DNA of 64,000 bases from Halobellus limi (GTDB lineage Archaea > Halobacteriota > Halobacteria > Halobacteriales > Haloferacaceae), in assembly GCF_004799685.1 (NCBI RefSeq), contig NZ_CP031311.1, positions 1,922,001 through 1,986,000 of the forward strand. Reading direction: 5' to 3'. A program made the position numbers and the translations under genes. Below, piece after piece: positions 43,900-53,041 of the stretch. Positions within the stretch are counted from its first letter, which is position 1. Every line of letters begins with the position of its first letter. A model generated the notes under the pieces. The model was given only the letters and a program-made list of their open reading frames with translations. It was not told where the DNA came from and searched no databases.

Positions 43900-44006
43900 G
43901 TCCGTCGTCGCGCCGCCCCGATCTCCTAGTCCGTCGTCGCGCCGTCCTCGTCCGCCGTTGCGCCATTCTCGTCCGTCGTTGCGCCATTCTCGTCCGTCGT
44001 CGCGTC
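43900..44006. repeat. 21-base tandem repeat spanning the 3' end of the methyltransferase gene
   Basis: Units close to GTCCGTCGTTGCGCCATTCTC occur at 43929, 43950, 43971 and 43992, and a further copy lies beyond the stop codon at 43900. Inside the gene they encode a 7-residue repeat (ATTDENG and variants). Confidence 0.9.
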
Positions 44007-44645
44007 GCCCCCGCCGTCGTCGCCGGACCACTCGATCCGGTAGACCTCGGCGTCGATCTCCTCGGCGTCGGCCTCGTGGAAGTCGAACTGCCGCTCCAGA
44101 GCGAGCGTCGCTCGGAAGGCGTGGGTGACGTCGCCGCCCCTGTCGGCCGCGAACGACTCGACGAACTCCCGCGATCCCGCGTTGTGAACCGAGTAGGAGA
44201 CCGTCGATATCGACGCCGCGGTTTCGAGGAAGGCGCGGTCGGCGTGTTCGTTCCCGCGCTGCGCGCCGAACGGCGGATTCATCAGGACCGTCGTCGGGCC
44301 GTCCGGACAGAGCGGCGCGCGCGTCGCGTCCGCGTGGATCCAGTCGATCTGGGCCCGCGTCCCGACCCGTCGACGGTTCCGCACGGCCGTCGAAAGCGCC
44401 GTGCGGTCGACATCGATCCCGACGACGCGCGCCGGCCCCCTGAGCGCGGCGCCGAGCGCCAGCATCCCGGTCCCGGTCCCGAGGTCGACGACGAGCCGGT
44501 CCTCGACGTCGCCGTTCAGGTCCGCGACGTGGACGACGTGGGCGGCCAGTTCCGGGGGCGTCGGATACTGTTCGAGGTCCGCCTGGGGGTCTTCGAACCC
44601 CGCGACGACGGCCAGCTGCGTCTCCAGCGCCGACTTCGTGCCCAT
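43926..44645 (-). CDS. METTL5-family RNA methyltransferase
   Basis: A 239-residue SAM-dependent methyltransferase. The QYPTP segment before the core, motif I DLGTGTG at 54-60 and the catalytic NPPFG at 123-127 identify an adenine-N6 type of the METTL5 class. Relatives methylate small-subunit rRNA. The N-terminal ADLEQYPTPPELAAHV pattern is characteristic. The acidic C-terminal tail is made of seven-residue repeats (ATTDENG) produced by a 21-base tandem repeat that also crosses the stop codon. The ATG at 44645 is preferred to 44654. Confidence 0.9.
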   Translation of the reverse strand: MGTKSALETQLAVVAGFEDPQADLEQYPTPPELAAHVVHVADLNGDVEDRLVVDLGTGTGMLALGAALRGPARVVGIDVDRTALSTAVRNRRRVGTRAQIDWIHADATRAPLCPDGPTTVLMNPPFGAQRGNEHADRAFLETAASISTVSYSVHNAGSREFVESFAADRGGDVTHAFRATLALERQFDFHEADAEEIDAEVYRIEWSGDDGGGDATTDENGATTDENGATADEDGATTD

Positions 44646-44821
44646 CAGGGACACCCTCCGGTTACCGCGACGGCGACGCCGTCGACGAGGGCTGTCCCCT
44701 CGGCGGAATGCGGCGGCGCGAAGGTCGGTTTCATCGCCGTAGCGTTTCCGCCGAGAGCATAAAAACCCGGCCCCGCGTGAGCGCCGGCGGCGACGTGCTC
44801 ACAGTGGTGCTTCACGCGGTC

Positions 44822-45142
44822 TTAGCCGCCGGAAACGACGTGCAGGCCCGTGATGCCGACGACGATCAGGCCGATGAACGCCACGCGAAGGGGCGAAGCC
44901 GGCTCGTCGAAGAGGACGACGCCAAGCGAGGCCGTCCCGACGGCGCCGATGCCGGTCCAGACGGCGTACGCCGTGCCGATCGGGAGGTCCTCGACGGCCC
45001 GGGCCAGGAGCACCATACTGGCGACGATGGCGACCGCCGTGCCGAGCGTCGGCCCCGGCTTCGAGAACCCCTCCGAGTACTCGAGTCCGATCGCCCAGCC
45101 GATCTCGAACAGGCCCGCGAGGAGCAGGAGGTACCACGACAT
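44822..45142 (-). CDS. Small multidrug resistance (SMR) family transporter, SugE/Gdx-like
   Basis: A 106-residue protein with four helices and the essential Glu13 in the first (LFEIGWAIGLEYS). This segment resembles SugE/Gdx guanidinium exporters more than EmrE. The third-helix motif IGTAYAVWTGIGAVG is also present. It works as a dual-topology dimer exchanging protons for cations. No partner SMR gene is next to it. The substrate is uncertain. Confidence 0.92.
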   Translation of the reverse strand: MSWYLLLLAGLFEIGWAIGLEYSEGFSKPGPTLGTAVAIVASMVLLARAVEDLPIGTAYAVWTGIGAVGTASLGVVLFDEPASPLRVAFIGLIVVGITGLHVVSGG

Positions 45143-45198
45143 ACCGCCCGCTACCCGCTCGTCGCGACTATAGGTTCCGTTCTACCGACGACTCGACT

Positions 45199-46173
45199 TC
45201 AGTACGATTTCCGAACGACCACCGATCCGTCGGCGTCGCGGACGGTGACCACGTCGCCGTCGTTGTTCCAGACGGCGCCCCCGGCGCCCCAGTAGACGGT
45301 CGTTTCGGTGTCCGATCCCGATCCGGTCCGCAGGGTCAGCTCCGCCCCGGGGTCGACGACGGTCCCGTCGGGGAACGTGTAGGCGTGGTCCGCGGCGTCG
45401 GAGACGGTCCATCCCGAGACGTCCAGCGGCTCGTCGGCCGAGTTGCGGAACACGACGTACTCGTCGTTCAGGTTCTCGTTGTCGTTGCCCTCGGCGTCGT
45501 AGTGGACCTTTGCGATAGTCAGCGGCCCCTCGCCGCCGTCGGTGCGGGTCGCGGTCGCCTCGGTGGTGCCCGACACGGCCTCGGGGTCGGCGCAGGCCCA
45601 CAGGCCGCGCCGGTCCTCGCGCGCCCTCGCCTCGGTCCGCTCGTAGCGTTCACGTTCGGTAAAGGTGCTCTCGTACAGGCGGGCGTGGCCCTCCCGGAGG
45701 AGCGCGTGGTTGAACGACCTGCCGTCCACGTAGACGTACGCGAGCAACCGCCCGTAGTACCCCCGTCGGTCCGACTCCTCGTCGAAGACGAGCGTGACCG
45801 TCTCGCCGGCCAACCGCTCTTTCGCGTACGCCGAGGCGCGCTCTCCCGCCGTGCGGAGACAGGACTCGCCGGCCTCCGTCTCGGGGACGCCCTCGAACTC
45901 GTCCGGCGAGTTCGATCCGTGCACCTCCGGCGTGTCGACGCCGAGCAACCGGACCGTCTCCCGCGTCCCGTTCGGATACGCGACCTTCACCGTATCCCCG
46001 TCCACGACGTCTGTGACGGTGACCTGGACCCCCTCGGTGCCGGGATCGAGCGTCGGTGCGTCCGTGCCAACAGTCGTAGTCGTCGCATCCGCGCCGCTCT
46101 CGGAGGCCGGCGTTCCGGAGAGACAACCCGTGGTAACGACGAGGAAGACGACGACGACCGTCAGGGCGCGCAT
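45199..46173 (-). CDS. Secreted thermonuclease-like lipoprotein with lamin-tail domain
   Basis: A 324-residue protein. It starts with a hydrophobic signal and a lipobox-like TTGC at about 15-18, then a Thr/Asp-rich linker. A staphylococcal-nuclease domain follows ([38 protein letters not shown]). The C-terminal lamin-tail domain ([23 protein letters not shown] and so on) often follows extracellular nucleases. It probably degrades environmental DNA at the cell surface. The ATG at 46173 gives a proper signal peptide; the longer frame is an artefact. Confidence 0.92.
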   Translation of the reverse strand: MRALTVVVVFLVVTTGCLSGTPASESGADATTTTVGTDAPTLDPGTEGVQVTVTDVVDGDTVKVAYPNGTRETVRLLGVDTPEVHGSNSPDEFEGVPETEAGESCLRTAGERASAYAKERLAGETVTLVFDEESDRRGYYGRLLAYVYVDGRSFNHALLREGHARLYESTFTERERYERTEARAREDRRGLWACADPEAVSGTTEATATRTDGGEGPLTIAKVHYDAEGNDNENLNDEYVVFRNSADEPLDVSGWTVSDAADHAYTFPDGTVVDPGAELTLRTGSGSDTETTVYWGAGGAVWNNDGDVVTVRDADGSVVVRKSY

Positions 46174-46246
46174 ACACGGTTTTCGGACGGCAGAGTCATA
46201 TACCGATTGGGACTCCGCGGGAGGTTCTATTGGTATTTTGTCACAA

Positions 46247-46258
46247 AGGTTTAAATTC
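46247..46258 (+). promoter_or_regulatory. TATA box of the TFB gene
   Basis: AGGTTTAAATTC ends 22 bases before the ATG at 46281. The upstream purines suit a BRE, and the transcript would be leaderless. Confidence 0.55.
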
Positions 46259-46280
46259 ACTGTTCACCACAAACCTTATA

Positions 46281-47234
46281 ATGGAACGTTCGCGTCGTCA
46301 GCGCCAGCGAGAGCAGGAGACCGAACAGACAGACGACGAACGGGTCGTCTGCCCGGAATGCGAATCCGAAAACATCGTCACGGACGCCGATCAGGGGGAG
46401 TTAGTCTGTGACGACTGTGGCCTGGTGTTGGACGAACAGCAGATCGACAGAGGGCCCGAGTGGCGGGCGTTCAACCACTCCGAACGGCAGTCCAAATCTC
46501 GCGTGGGCGCGCCGATCACGGAGACGATGCACGACCGCGGCCTGACGACGACGATCGACTGGAAGGACAAGGACGCCTACGGGCGCTCGCTCTCCTCGGA
46601 GAAGCGCTCGCAGATGCACCGGCTGCGGAAGTGGCAGGAGCGCATCCGGACGAAGGACGCGGGCGAGCGGAACCTCCAGTTCGCGCTCTCGGAGATCGAC
46701 CGGATGGCGTCGGCGCTGGGCGTCCCGCGCTCGGTACGGGAGGTCGCCTCCGTGATCTACCGCCGCGCGCTCAACGAGGACCTCATCCGCGGGCGCTCGA
46801 TCGAGGGCGTCGCCACCTCCGCGCTCTACGCCGCCTGTCGCCAGGAGGGGATTCCCCGCTCCCTCGACGAGGTAGCGGAAGTGTCGCGCGTCCCTCAGAA
46901 GGAGATCGGCCGGACGTATCGGTACATCTCCCAGGAACTCGGTCTCGAACTGAAGCCGGTCGACCCCAAGCAGTTCGTGCCGCGCTTCGCCTCTTCGCTC
47001 GGACTGAGCGAGGAGGTCCAGTCGAAGGCGACCGAGATCATCGACGTCTCCGCCGAGCAGGGACTGCTCTCGGGGAAGTCGCCGACGGGGTTCGCGGCCG
47101 CGGCGATCTACGCGGCGTCGCTGCTCTGCAACGAGAAGAAGACCCAGCGGGAGGTCGCCGACGTCGCGCAGGTGACCGAAGTCACCATCCGCAACCGGTA
47201 CCAAGAGCAGATCGAAGCGATGGGCTTCCGCTGA
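46281..47234 (+). CDS. Transcription initiation factor IIB (TFB)
   Basis: A 317-residue archaeal TFB. The N-terminal zinc ribbon has C24, C27, C43 and C46 ([10 protein letters not shown] and CDDCGLVL). The B-finger/linker region [10 protein letters not shown] follows, then two cyclin repeats starting near 125 and 220. The C-terminal helix-turn-helix contains [21 protein letters not shown]. It recruits RNA polymerase to TATA-bound TBP. Haloarchaea have several TFB paralogues, and the sequence alone does not say which one this is. The start at 46281 fits the TATA spacing. It overlaps the convergent Agl23-like gene by 127 bases. Confidence 0.96.
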   Translation: MERSRRQRQREQETEQTDDERVVCPECESENIVTDADQGELVCDDCGLVLDEQQIDRGPEWRAFNHSERQSKSRVGAPITETMHDRGLTTTIDWKDKDAYGRSLSSEKRSQMHRLRKWQERIRTKDAGERNLQFALSEIDRMASALGVPRSVREVASVIYRRALNEDLIRGRSIEGVATSALYAACRQEGIPRSLDEVAEVSRVPQKEIGRTYRYISQELGLELKPVDPKQFVPRFASSLGLSEEVQSKATEIIDVSAEQGLLSGKSPTGFAAAAIYAASLLCNEKKTQREVADVAQVTEVTIRNRYQEQIEAMGFR

Positions 47235-49048
47235 CCCCGGCCCAGCGTCGCTGACGACCGCATTCTCTCCGGCGGATCACCGTCTCCTCTGGACGCGTCC
47301 GACGATTCCGACGCCGCGTCCGCGACGAACACGATCACCTCGCGGTTCCACAGACCGAGCCGGTAGCTCTCCGGTTCGTACTCCGGGCCGAGACGCTCCG
47401 CGAGCGCGTCGCGGTCGGACGGATCGGCGACGACGATCGGCGGGGCCGACCCGTTCCTCTCGGCCGAATCGAACGACGAGACGTTCGCTACGCTTCCCGT
47501 GTCCGCGCCGGCCGACTCGAAGTACCAGGGAAGGGGGAGGCGGTTCCCCCAGGTGTCGTCGACCGGCGGGTAGCGGGTGGTCCGATCCGCCGGCACGTGG
47601 AACGACGGCCCGACGTAGCGAACCTCGACGGTCGCGGGGTCGCCGTCTGCGACGTCGCGGGCGGCCGATTCGAGGCCTTCGAGGTCGTCGCTCGGCTGCG
47701 CGAACTGGGCCAGTTCGTTGCTCCGGTCCGAGGGCCCGTAGACGTCGGCGGCGACGACCGCTCCCGTCTGCGCGCCGACGGCGACGAGGACGAGAACGAC
47801 CGCGACGACGGTTCCGGCGTCGACCTCGGTCCGTGCCGCGGCGTCGACGTCGGCCCGCGAGGCGGCGGCGACGCCGCGGCGGAGGATCGCCGCGAGGCCG
47901 ACCGCCGCGGGCAGCGAGAGCGGAACGACGACGTGGACGAGCGTCCACGGCGCGGACACCTCCGAGAGCGTCGGAAACACGACGACTGCGGCGAGTCCCC
48001 AGTAGCCGACGCCCTCGACGAGCGGCCGGCGCGACGGCGCGTAGCGCGTCCAGAGCGTGGTCGCGACGCCCGGGAGGAACACCGGGAGCGCGGCCGAAAC
48101 GAGGAGGCCGGCCGCGTCGCCGACGTACGGGAGGAACGCGTGCGTGCCGTCGGGGAAGCGGTGGACGATGCGGACGCCGACCAGCCGACGAAACGCGCCG
48201 ACGGTCCCCTCGTAGAAGGCCAGGTGGAGCGTCGTCGGATCGTACAGCCCGACGTCGACTCCGGGTCCCGACCGCGGGGCGAACAGGAACGCCGTGACGC
48301 CGACCGCGAGGAGACCGGCGCGGGCCGCGGGCGTCGCCGTCCCCGCGAGTCGCTCGCGGACCGCGATCGGGATCGCCCGAACGCTCGTTCCCCGATCGCT
48401 CGCGACGCTCCGCTGGTCGACGACGAGCACCCACGCCACGGCCCAGCAGACGAGATAGCCGGCGACGAACCCGGAGGCCGACGCCGCGAGCGGCAGCGCG
48501 ACGGCCGCGGCGTAGGCGTCGCGTCGGCTCCGGCGGTTCCACGCCCTGAGCGCGAACCCGACGGACGCCAGGGCGAACAGCGCGAGCGGCACGTCGCCGC
48601 GGAGGAAGCGCGAGTAGTACAGAAGGAGCGGTTGAACGGCGAGGACAGCCGCGAAGAGCACCGTCTCCGCGTCGTCGAGGTACTCCCGGAAGAGCAGCGC
48701 GACGAGCGGCAGTGCGCCCCCGAGAACGGCGACGGGGAGCCGTGCGATCCGTTCTGAGACGCCGAGAGCGGCGAACAGGGCGCGATCGAGCAGGTAGAGC
48801 AGCGGGCCGCCGGCGACCGGGCGGTACTGGTACGCACCCGTGTCGAGGAACCTGAGCGCCCAGTAGCCGACGCGGGCCTCGTCCCAGTGGAACGGCCGCG
48901 CACCGAGGCCGACCAGTCGGAGTCCGAGGCCCGCGACCGCGATCGCGACGACGGCGAGAACGACGGAATCGGGTCGAAACGACGATTCGAGGGACGACAC
49001 GCGCCGTCGCTCGGACCCGTCGGACGCGGCCTCGTCCTCGCCGGCCAT
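47108..49048 (-). CDS. Agl23-like membrane protein (TIGR03663 type)
   Basis: A 646-residue glycosyltransferase-like membrane protein with an acidic N-terminus, about eleven helices and a soluble C-terminal domain. The diagnostic segment [18 protein letters not shown] and the following [15 protein letters not shown], plus [18 protein letters not shown], match the haloarchaeal Agl23/TIGR03663 family. That family is linked to flippase activity in N-glycosylation. The ATG at 49048 starts MAGEDE. The last 50 or so residues are unlike the family and are read through the antisense of the TFB gene, so the natural stop may have been lost by a late frameshift. Confidence 0.85.
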   Translation of the reverse strand: MAGEDEAASDGSERRRVSSLESSFRPDSVVLAVVAIAVAGLGLRLVGLGARPFHWDEARVGYWALRFLDTGAYQYRPVAGGPLLYLLDRALFAALGVSERIARLPVAVLGGALPLVALLFREYLDDAETVLFAAVLAVQPLLLYYSRFLRGDVPLALFALASVGFALRAWNRRSRRDAYAAAVALPLAASASGFVAGYLVCWAVAWVLVVDQRSVASDRGTSVRAIPIAVRERLAGTATPAARAGLLAVGVTAFLFAPRSGPGVDVGLYDPTTLHLAFYEGTVGAFRRLVGVRIVHRFPDGTHAFLPYVGDAAGLLVSAALPVFLPGVATTLWTRYAPSRRPLVEGVGYWGLAAVVVFPTLSEVSAPWTLVHVVVPLSLPAAVGLAAILRRGVAAASRADVDAAARTEVDAGTVVAVVLVLVAVGAQTGAVVAADVYGPSDRSNELAQFAQPSDDLEGLESAARDVADGDPATVEVRYVGPSFHVPADRTTRYPPVDDTWGNRLPLPWYFESAGADTGSVANVSSFDSAERNGSAPPIVVADPSDRDALAERLGPEYEPESYRLGLWNREVIVFVADAASESSDASRGDGDPPERMRSSATLGRGQRKPIASICSWYRLRMVTSVTCATSATSRWVFFSLQSSDAA

Positions 49049-49081
49049 ACGGTGCCGTCGCCGCCGGGGGAGTAGAAGTTT

Positions 49082-49173
49082 TGTGATCGGCGTCGGAGCG
49101 GTACGATCGCCGTCGGGCGTTGTGATCGCCGTCAGGTGTTGTGATCGCCGTCGGGTCGTGTGACCGGTGTCGG
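49082..49173. repeat. 19-base tandem repeat (about 4.8 copies) upstream of the Agl23-like gene
   Basis: Units close to TGTGATCGCCGTCGGGCGT follow each other between the start of the minus-strand gene and the plus-strand gene at 49262. The copies are diverged but clearly periodic. Confidence 0.75.
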
Positions 49174-49261
49174 AGAACGGCGGTGCCCGCGGGGAGCGCG
49201 TCGCGCTCGGCCGCGATCTCCGATCCGCAACGCACAAGCGACGTCCCGCCCCAGTCCGCCT

Positions 49262-49606
49262 ATGAGCGTGGTCGAGTCGCTCCCGTCGCGGCCGCTGGAA
49301 CCGCAGGAGCTACTGGAACTCAACGGCGCCGAGGCGCTGGAGATGGCCGTTCCGGTCGAAGACGAGGGCCGAGTGACGGGGGTGCTGATCGCGACGGCGT
49401 CCTGGGTGAAGGGGCTCGGGTTCGACGCCGACGCCGGGTCCTGGACCGTCGTCGAGGCCGTCTCACTCGGAGAGGGTGTCGAGCGCGTCGACGCCTTGCA
49501 GACCTGCGAGGCCGAGATCCTCCGGTTCCGCGGCGACGATCCCGACGACCTAACCGCCGCGGACGCCCCCGGCACGTACGAACCCACCGTCGACGGCGGC
49601 GAGTGA
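49262..49606 (+). CDS. Conserved hypothetical protein
   Basis: A 114-residue acidic, soluble protein with no motif I recognise. The order of strands and helices (EALEMAVPVEDEGRVTGVLI, then WTVVEAVSLGEG, then CEAEILRF) suggests a small alpha/beta fold. The start at 49262 is an ATG, and longer frames to 49160 have non-coding character. A 20-base duplication lies just after its stop. Confidence 0.72.
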   Translation: MSVVESLPSRPLEPQELLELNGAEALEMAVPVEDEGRVTGVLIATASWVKGLGFDADAGSWTVVEAVSLGEGVERVDALQTCEAEILRFRGDDPDDLTAADAPGTYEPTVDGGE

Positions 49607-49616
49607 CGCCGACGAT

Positions 49617-49656
49617 AGCGAATTGAACCGCCGAGGAGCGAATTGAACCGCCGAGG
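49617..49656. repeat. Perfect 20-base tandem duplication after the hypothetical gene
   Basis: AGCGAATTGAACCGCCGAGG occurs twice in a row, starting 11 bases after the stop codon. Confidence 0.95.
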
Positions 49657-49759
49657 AGGTGGTTCACGGGCGAGCACGCCATCGAAATCGCGAACCTCCT
49701 CCGACGTGACAACCACGGGTAGTTTCTAAACCCTCGGCGTCGTACTCAACTCCGAGACG

Positions 49760-50203
49760 ATGTACGACAACATCCTCGTTCCGACCGACGGTAGCGCCGC
49801 CAGCGAGGGGGCGGTCGATCACGCCATCGAACTCGCGAAACAGTACGACGCGACGCTGCACGCGCTGTACGTGGTCGACACCGGCGCGTACTCGGCGATG
49901 GAAGTCGGCTCCGACATCGTCATCGAGGCGCTCCAGGAGGAGGGCAACCAGGCGGTCGACCGCGTCGCGAGCGAGGCCGACGAGGCCGGAGTCGCGGTCG
50001 AGACGTCCGTCCGAACCGGGATCGCCCATCGCTCGATCGTCGAATACGTCTCCGAGGAGGGGATCGACCTGGTGGTGATGGGAACGCACGGTCGGACCGG
50101 CGTCGGTCGGTTCCTCCTCGGCAGCGTCGCAGAGAAGGTCGTCAGAACGGCCGACGCGCCGGTGATGACGGTTCGAGCGAACGAGGAGGAGACAGAAGAG
50201 TGA
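49760..50203 (+). CDS. Universal stress protein (UspA family)
   Basis: A 147-residue single-domain UspA protein of standard length. The first strand is YDNILVPTDGS and the nucleotide loop is MGTHGRTGVGRFLLGSVAEKV, with the GxxG-9-GS pattern of ATP-binding members. The last strand is APVMTV. It is probably a homodimeric stress protein. It is more typical than the 174-residue one at 2114. Confidence 0.96.
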   Translation: MYDNILVPTDGSAASEGAVDHAIELAKQYDATLHALYVVDTGAYSAMEVGSDIVIEALQEEGNQAVDRVASEADEAGVAVETSVRTGIAHRSIVEYVSEEGIDLVVMGTHGRTGVGRFLLGSVAEKVVRTADAPVMTVRANEEETEE

Positions 50204-50305
50204 ACGGGTTCGGGACGATCATCGGGGACCCGCCCCGTCGTCCGGGACGGCCACACCCCGACCGCTTCGCGAAGAGTTTTGAATCGGTCCGTCGAACGGC
50301 GAGGT

Positions 50306-50632
50306 ATGACTGACTACACCGTCGAGTTCGTCGGCACGGGCGAGACGATCGAGATCTCGGACAAGCAGACGATCCTGAAGGCCTGCATCGAGGCGGGAAT
50401 CGCCCAGGAGTACTCCTGCCGCGTCGGGATGTGTCTGGCCTGTTCCGCCGAGATCGTCGAGGGCGAGGTCGCCCAGCCCGCGGCGAGAGGGCTCACCGAC
50501 GAGGAGCGCGAGAACTACGCGCTCACCTGTATGGCTCGGCCGCAGAGCGACCTGAAACTCGACCGGGGCGTGTATCCGCCGAGCATCGAAGACGACGCCG
50601 CGAGCGCGGCCGCCGCGGCCGACGACGACTGA
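50306..50632 (+). CDS. 2Fe-2S ferredoxin (plant type)
   Basis: A 108-residue ferredoxin with the ligands C38, C43, C46 (CRVGMCLAC) and C75. The tail is acidic, alanine-rich and likely halophilic in origin. It lacks the N-terminal insertion of the classical 128-residue haloarchaeal ferredoxin, so it is probably a secondary electron carrier. The ATG at 50306 is used. A large palindrome follows a few bases after the stop. Confidence 0.94.
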   Translation: MTDYTVEFVGTGETIEISDKQTILKACIEAGIAQEYSCRVGMCLACSAEIVEGEVAQPAARGLTDEERENYALTCMARPQSDLKLDRGVYPPSIEDDAASAAAAADDD

Positions 50633-50939
50633 TACTGGTTACTCTCGTCTCGTACCGCCGAGCGCTCCCCCCACTGACGGCGCTCGGCGGTGAAAAGTGA
50701 GAGTAATCATTATGAGATGGGGATACGGACCGCCGTGATTGTTCACGACGATCGTCAAGACGCGATGCTGACGGAAGCGAAGCCGATCGACGGCGTGCCG
50801 TCCGACAGAGGCGACCGCGGTCAGCCGATCGCGGGAGCGCGGAGGGACGTCTCACCGGTTCGGTCGTCGGGCCTCACTGACTCGCGTCGCTGGCCTTATC
50901 GACCCGCGTCGCCGGTTTTATCCACTCGAATCGGCGGCC
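50633..50939. other. Intergenic region with a palindrome and part of a tandem repeat
   Basis: No gene is seen in this convergent gap. It holds the palindrome at 50639-50706 and most of the 22-base repeat at 50879-50966. Confidence 0.6.
50639..50706. terminator. Nested palindrome downstream of the ferredoxin gene
   Basis: Inner arms ACCGCCGAGCG (50654-50664) and CGCTCGGCGGT (50681-50691) are perfect. Outer arms TTACTCTC (50639-50646) and GAGAGTAA (50699-50706) are also perfect. It lies 6 bases after the ferredoxin stop and may end or stabilise its transcript. A small mobile element is the alternative. Confidence 0.5.
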
Positions 50940-50966
50940 CTATCGACTCGCGTCGTCGGGGCTGTC
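50879..50966. repeat. 22-base tandem repeat (4 copies) spanning the hemAT stop codon
   Basis: Units close to GACTCGCGTCGCTGGCCTTATC start at 50879, 50901, 50923 and 50945. The last copies contain the hemAT stop (CTA on plus, 50940-50942) and final codons. Confidence 0.85.
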
Positions 50967-52859
50967 GGTCCCGTCTTCGACGACACCGCCGTCGGTTCCG
51001 ACGAACGCGAACCCGTCCTCGGCCGCCGCGTCCGCCGATGCATCCGCCGAGACCGTGGGGGCGTCCCGTTCGCGTGAATCGTCGGCGTCGACCGACGGCG
51101 TCGCCTCGGGAGCCGACTCCGCGGCCGCCGGCCGAGCCGACCCGGTCCCGTCGCCGTCGGACGGGGATCCGTCCGAGTCCAGGTCGGCTAGTCGATCCGC
51201 CGCGCGTCGAATCCGCTCCATCTGTTGGGTCTGTTCCCTGCTCGCTTCGGCGACGTCATCGACGCGCTCTGCGACCTCGTCGGCCCGATCGCGCGTCTTC
51301 TCGACCATCGCGGTCACCTCCTCTGCGCTGACGGCCTGCTCGTCGGTCGCGACCGCCACCTCGGTGATCCCCTCCGTCGTCCGCTCGACCGCGTCGACGA
51401 TCTCGTCGAGGCTGTCCATCGCGTCCTCGCCGCGGTCGATTCCCTCGTGGAGTTTGTCGGTCGTCTCCGAGAGGCTCTCGATCGTGTCGGCGGCGTCGGC
51501 CTTCACGCGGTCGACCGTCTCTTCGACGTCGCTCGCGCGCTCGCGGGACTCCTCGGCCAGCTGCTTCACCTCGTCGGCGACGACGGCGAACCCGTCACCC
51601 GCCTCGCCCGCCCGGGCCGCCTCGATCGACGCGTTCAGCGCCAGCAGGTTCGTCTGCTCGGCGATGTCGTCGATCGCCTCGATAACCGCGTCGATCTCGT
51701 CGATCTGCGACTGCAGGCGTTCGAGATCGGCCGACGCCTCCGTCGCAGCGTCGGCGACCTCCTCCATCACGTCGATGGCCTCGTCGGCCGCCTCCTCGCC
51801 CGAGCGTGCCCGGGAGGCCGCCTCGTCGCTCGTCCCCTCCACCTCGTCGGCGGTCGCGGCGATCTCCTCGACCGTCGCGCTCATCTGTGAGATCTCAGCC
51901 GCGACGTCTTCCATGTCGCCGGCCTGTTCGTTCGCGATGTCGCGAATCGCCGCCGAGCGTTCCGCGACGACCGACGAGGACGAAGAGACGTCGTCGATCG
52001 GCTCCCGGAGGTCCCGTTCGACGTCTCGGGCCAACCGCTCACGGTGCTCCGCCGCGCGGCGCGCCTCCTCGCTGTAGGCGTGGATGTACGTGTCCATCGC
52101 GATCTGCTGATCGAGCGCGAGCACTTTCATCAGCGAGGTCGTCCGCGCGACGACGGCGTCGACCGCCGCCTCGACGTCCGCGTCTCTCGTCTGCCCCACT
52201 TCCGTCTGCTCGTCGGCCCCGCCCGTCGCTTCGTCGTCAACGCTCTCGGACGCCGATCCGCCGAGGAGACCGGCGAGGAGACCACGTCGTTCCGAGTGGC
52301 CGGCGGCGGTGCGCTCGGCGTCGGCGGCGGGGGTTCCGCCGTCGGAGGGGTCGGCCGCGTCCCGCGGCCCGTCGCCCGAACCGCTCTCGCTCCCGAACTC
52401 CGCTTTCACTTCTTCACCGATCGCGTCGATCAGACCCTCGTAGTAGACGCTGTAGGCCCCCATATAGAACTTCGGCCCCATGTTCAGCATCTCGTGGACC
52501 TTGCCCACGCGCGCCCGACGGGCGAAGTAGTCTCGGCCGTAGTCCCCGTCGGTCAGCGACCGCAGGTACGACTGTTGGTCGGTCTTTAGCCGTTCGAGGC
52601 CCTTGCTCGACCGGCCGAGGACGTCCGTCGCGTCGGCGTCGCTCGTCAGGTGCTCGTAGAACTCGTCGACGACCTCGTCGGCGACGTCGTCGAAGGCGGA
52701 CTCCAGTTCCCGCATCCGTTCTCTGTCGGCGTCTTCGAGACGAACGAACGACTTCCGCCACTCGATCTCCGCGTCGTCGATGTCCAGCGCGTCGATCAGC
52801 TCCTCGCCGTCGACGTCCCCCCGCTCCCGCTCGCCGACGACGACTCCCTGATTGTTCAT
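50940..52859 (-). CDS. hemAT: Globin-coupled methyl-accepting transducer (HemAT-type oxygen sensor)
   Basis: A 639-residue soluble chemotaxis transducer. The N-terminal sensor globin covers about 30-260, with proximal His122 in RVGKVHEMLNMGPKFYMGAY. The methyl-accepting domain has its signalling hairpin at 395-430 (EQTNLLALNASIEAARAGEA). It has no transmembrane helix. It should bind oxygen at heme and signal through CheA for aerotaxis. Unusually, a Gly/Ser/Asp/Glu-rich stretch of about 70 residues (156-225) splits the globin domain before its last helix (LMKVLALDQQIAMDTYI). Confidence 0.95.
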   Translation of the reverse strand: MNNQGVVVGERERGDVDGEELIDALDIDDAEIEWRKSFVRLEDADRERMRELESAFDDVADEVVDEFYEHLTSDADATDVLGRSSKGLERLKTDQQSYLRSLTDGDYGRDYFARRARVGKVHEMLNMGPKFYMGAYSVYYEGLIDAIGEEVKAEFGSESGSGDGPRDAADPSDGGTPAADAERTAAGHSERRGLLAGLLGGSASESVDDEATGGADEQTEVGQTRDADVEAAVDAVVARTTSLMKVLALDQQIAMDTYIHAYSEEARRAAEHRERLARDVERDLREPIDDVSSSSSVVAERSAAIRDIANEQAGDMEDVAAEISQMSATVEEIAATADEVEGTSDEAASRARSGEEAADEAIDVMEEVADAATEASADLERLQSQIDEIDAVIEAIDDIAEQTNLLALNASIEAARAGEAGDGFAVVADEVKQLAEESRERASDVEETVDRVKADAADTIESLSETTDKLHEGIDRGEDAMDSLDEIVDAVERTTEGITEVAVATDEQAVSAEEVTAMVEKTRDRADEVAERVDDVAEASREQTQQMERIRRAADRLADLDSDGSPSDGDGTGSARPAAAESAPEATPSVDADDSRERDAPTVSADASADAAAEDGFAFVGTDGGVVEDGTDSPDDASR

Positions 52860-53041
52860 ACGTGGGATACCGACGTCTCGACTTAAGATTGTTCGCAGCT
52901 GCTATCAGATCTGATATCCACGGGACGCGTGCGCGAACGGTTCCGGATGGCCGAGATGCTCAGATGGCCGAGACGCCCGGATGTCGGGAACGAACCGGCG
53001 TCGAGAGCAACGGTTAGGTGACGCGACCCCGCGGTATCGAT

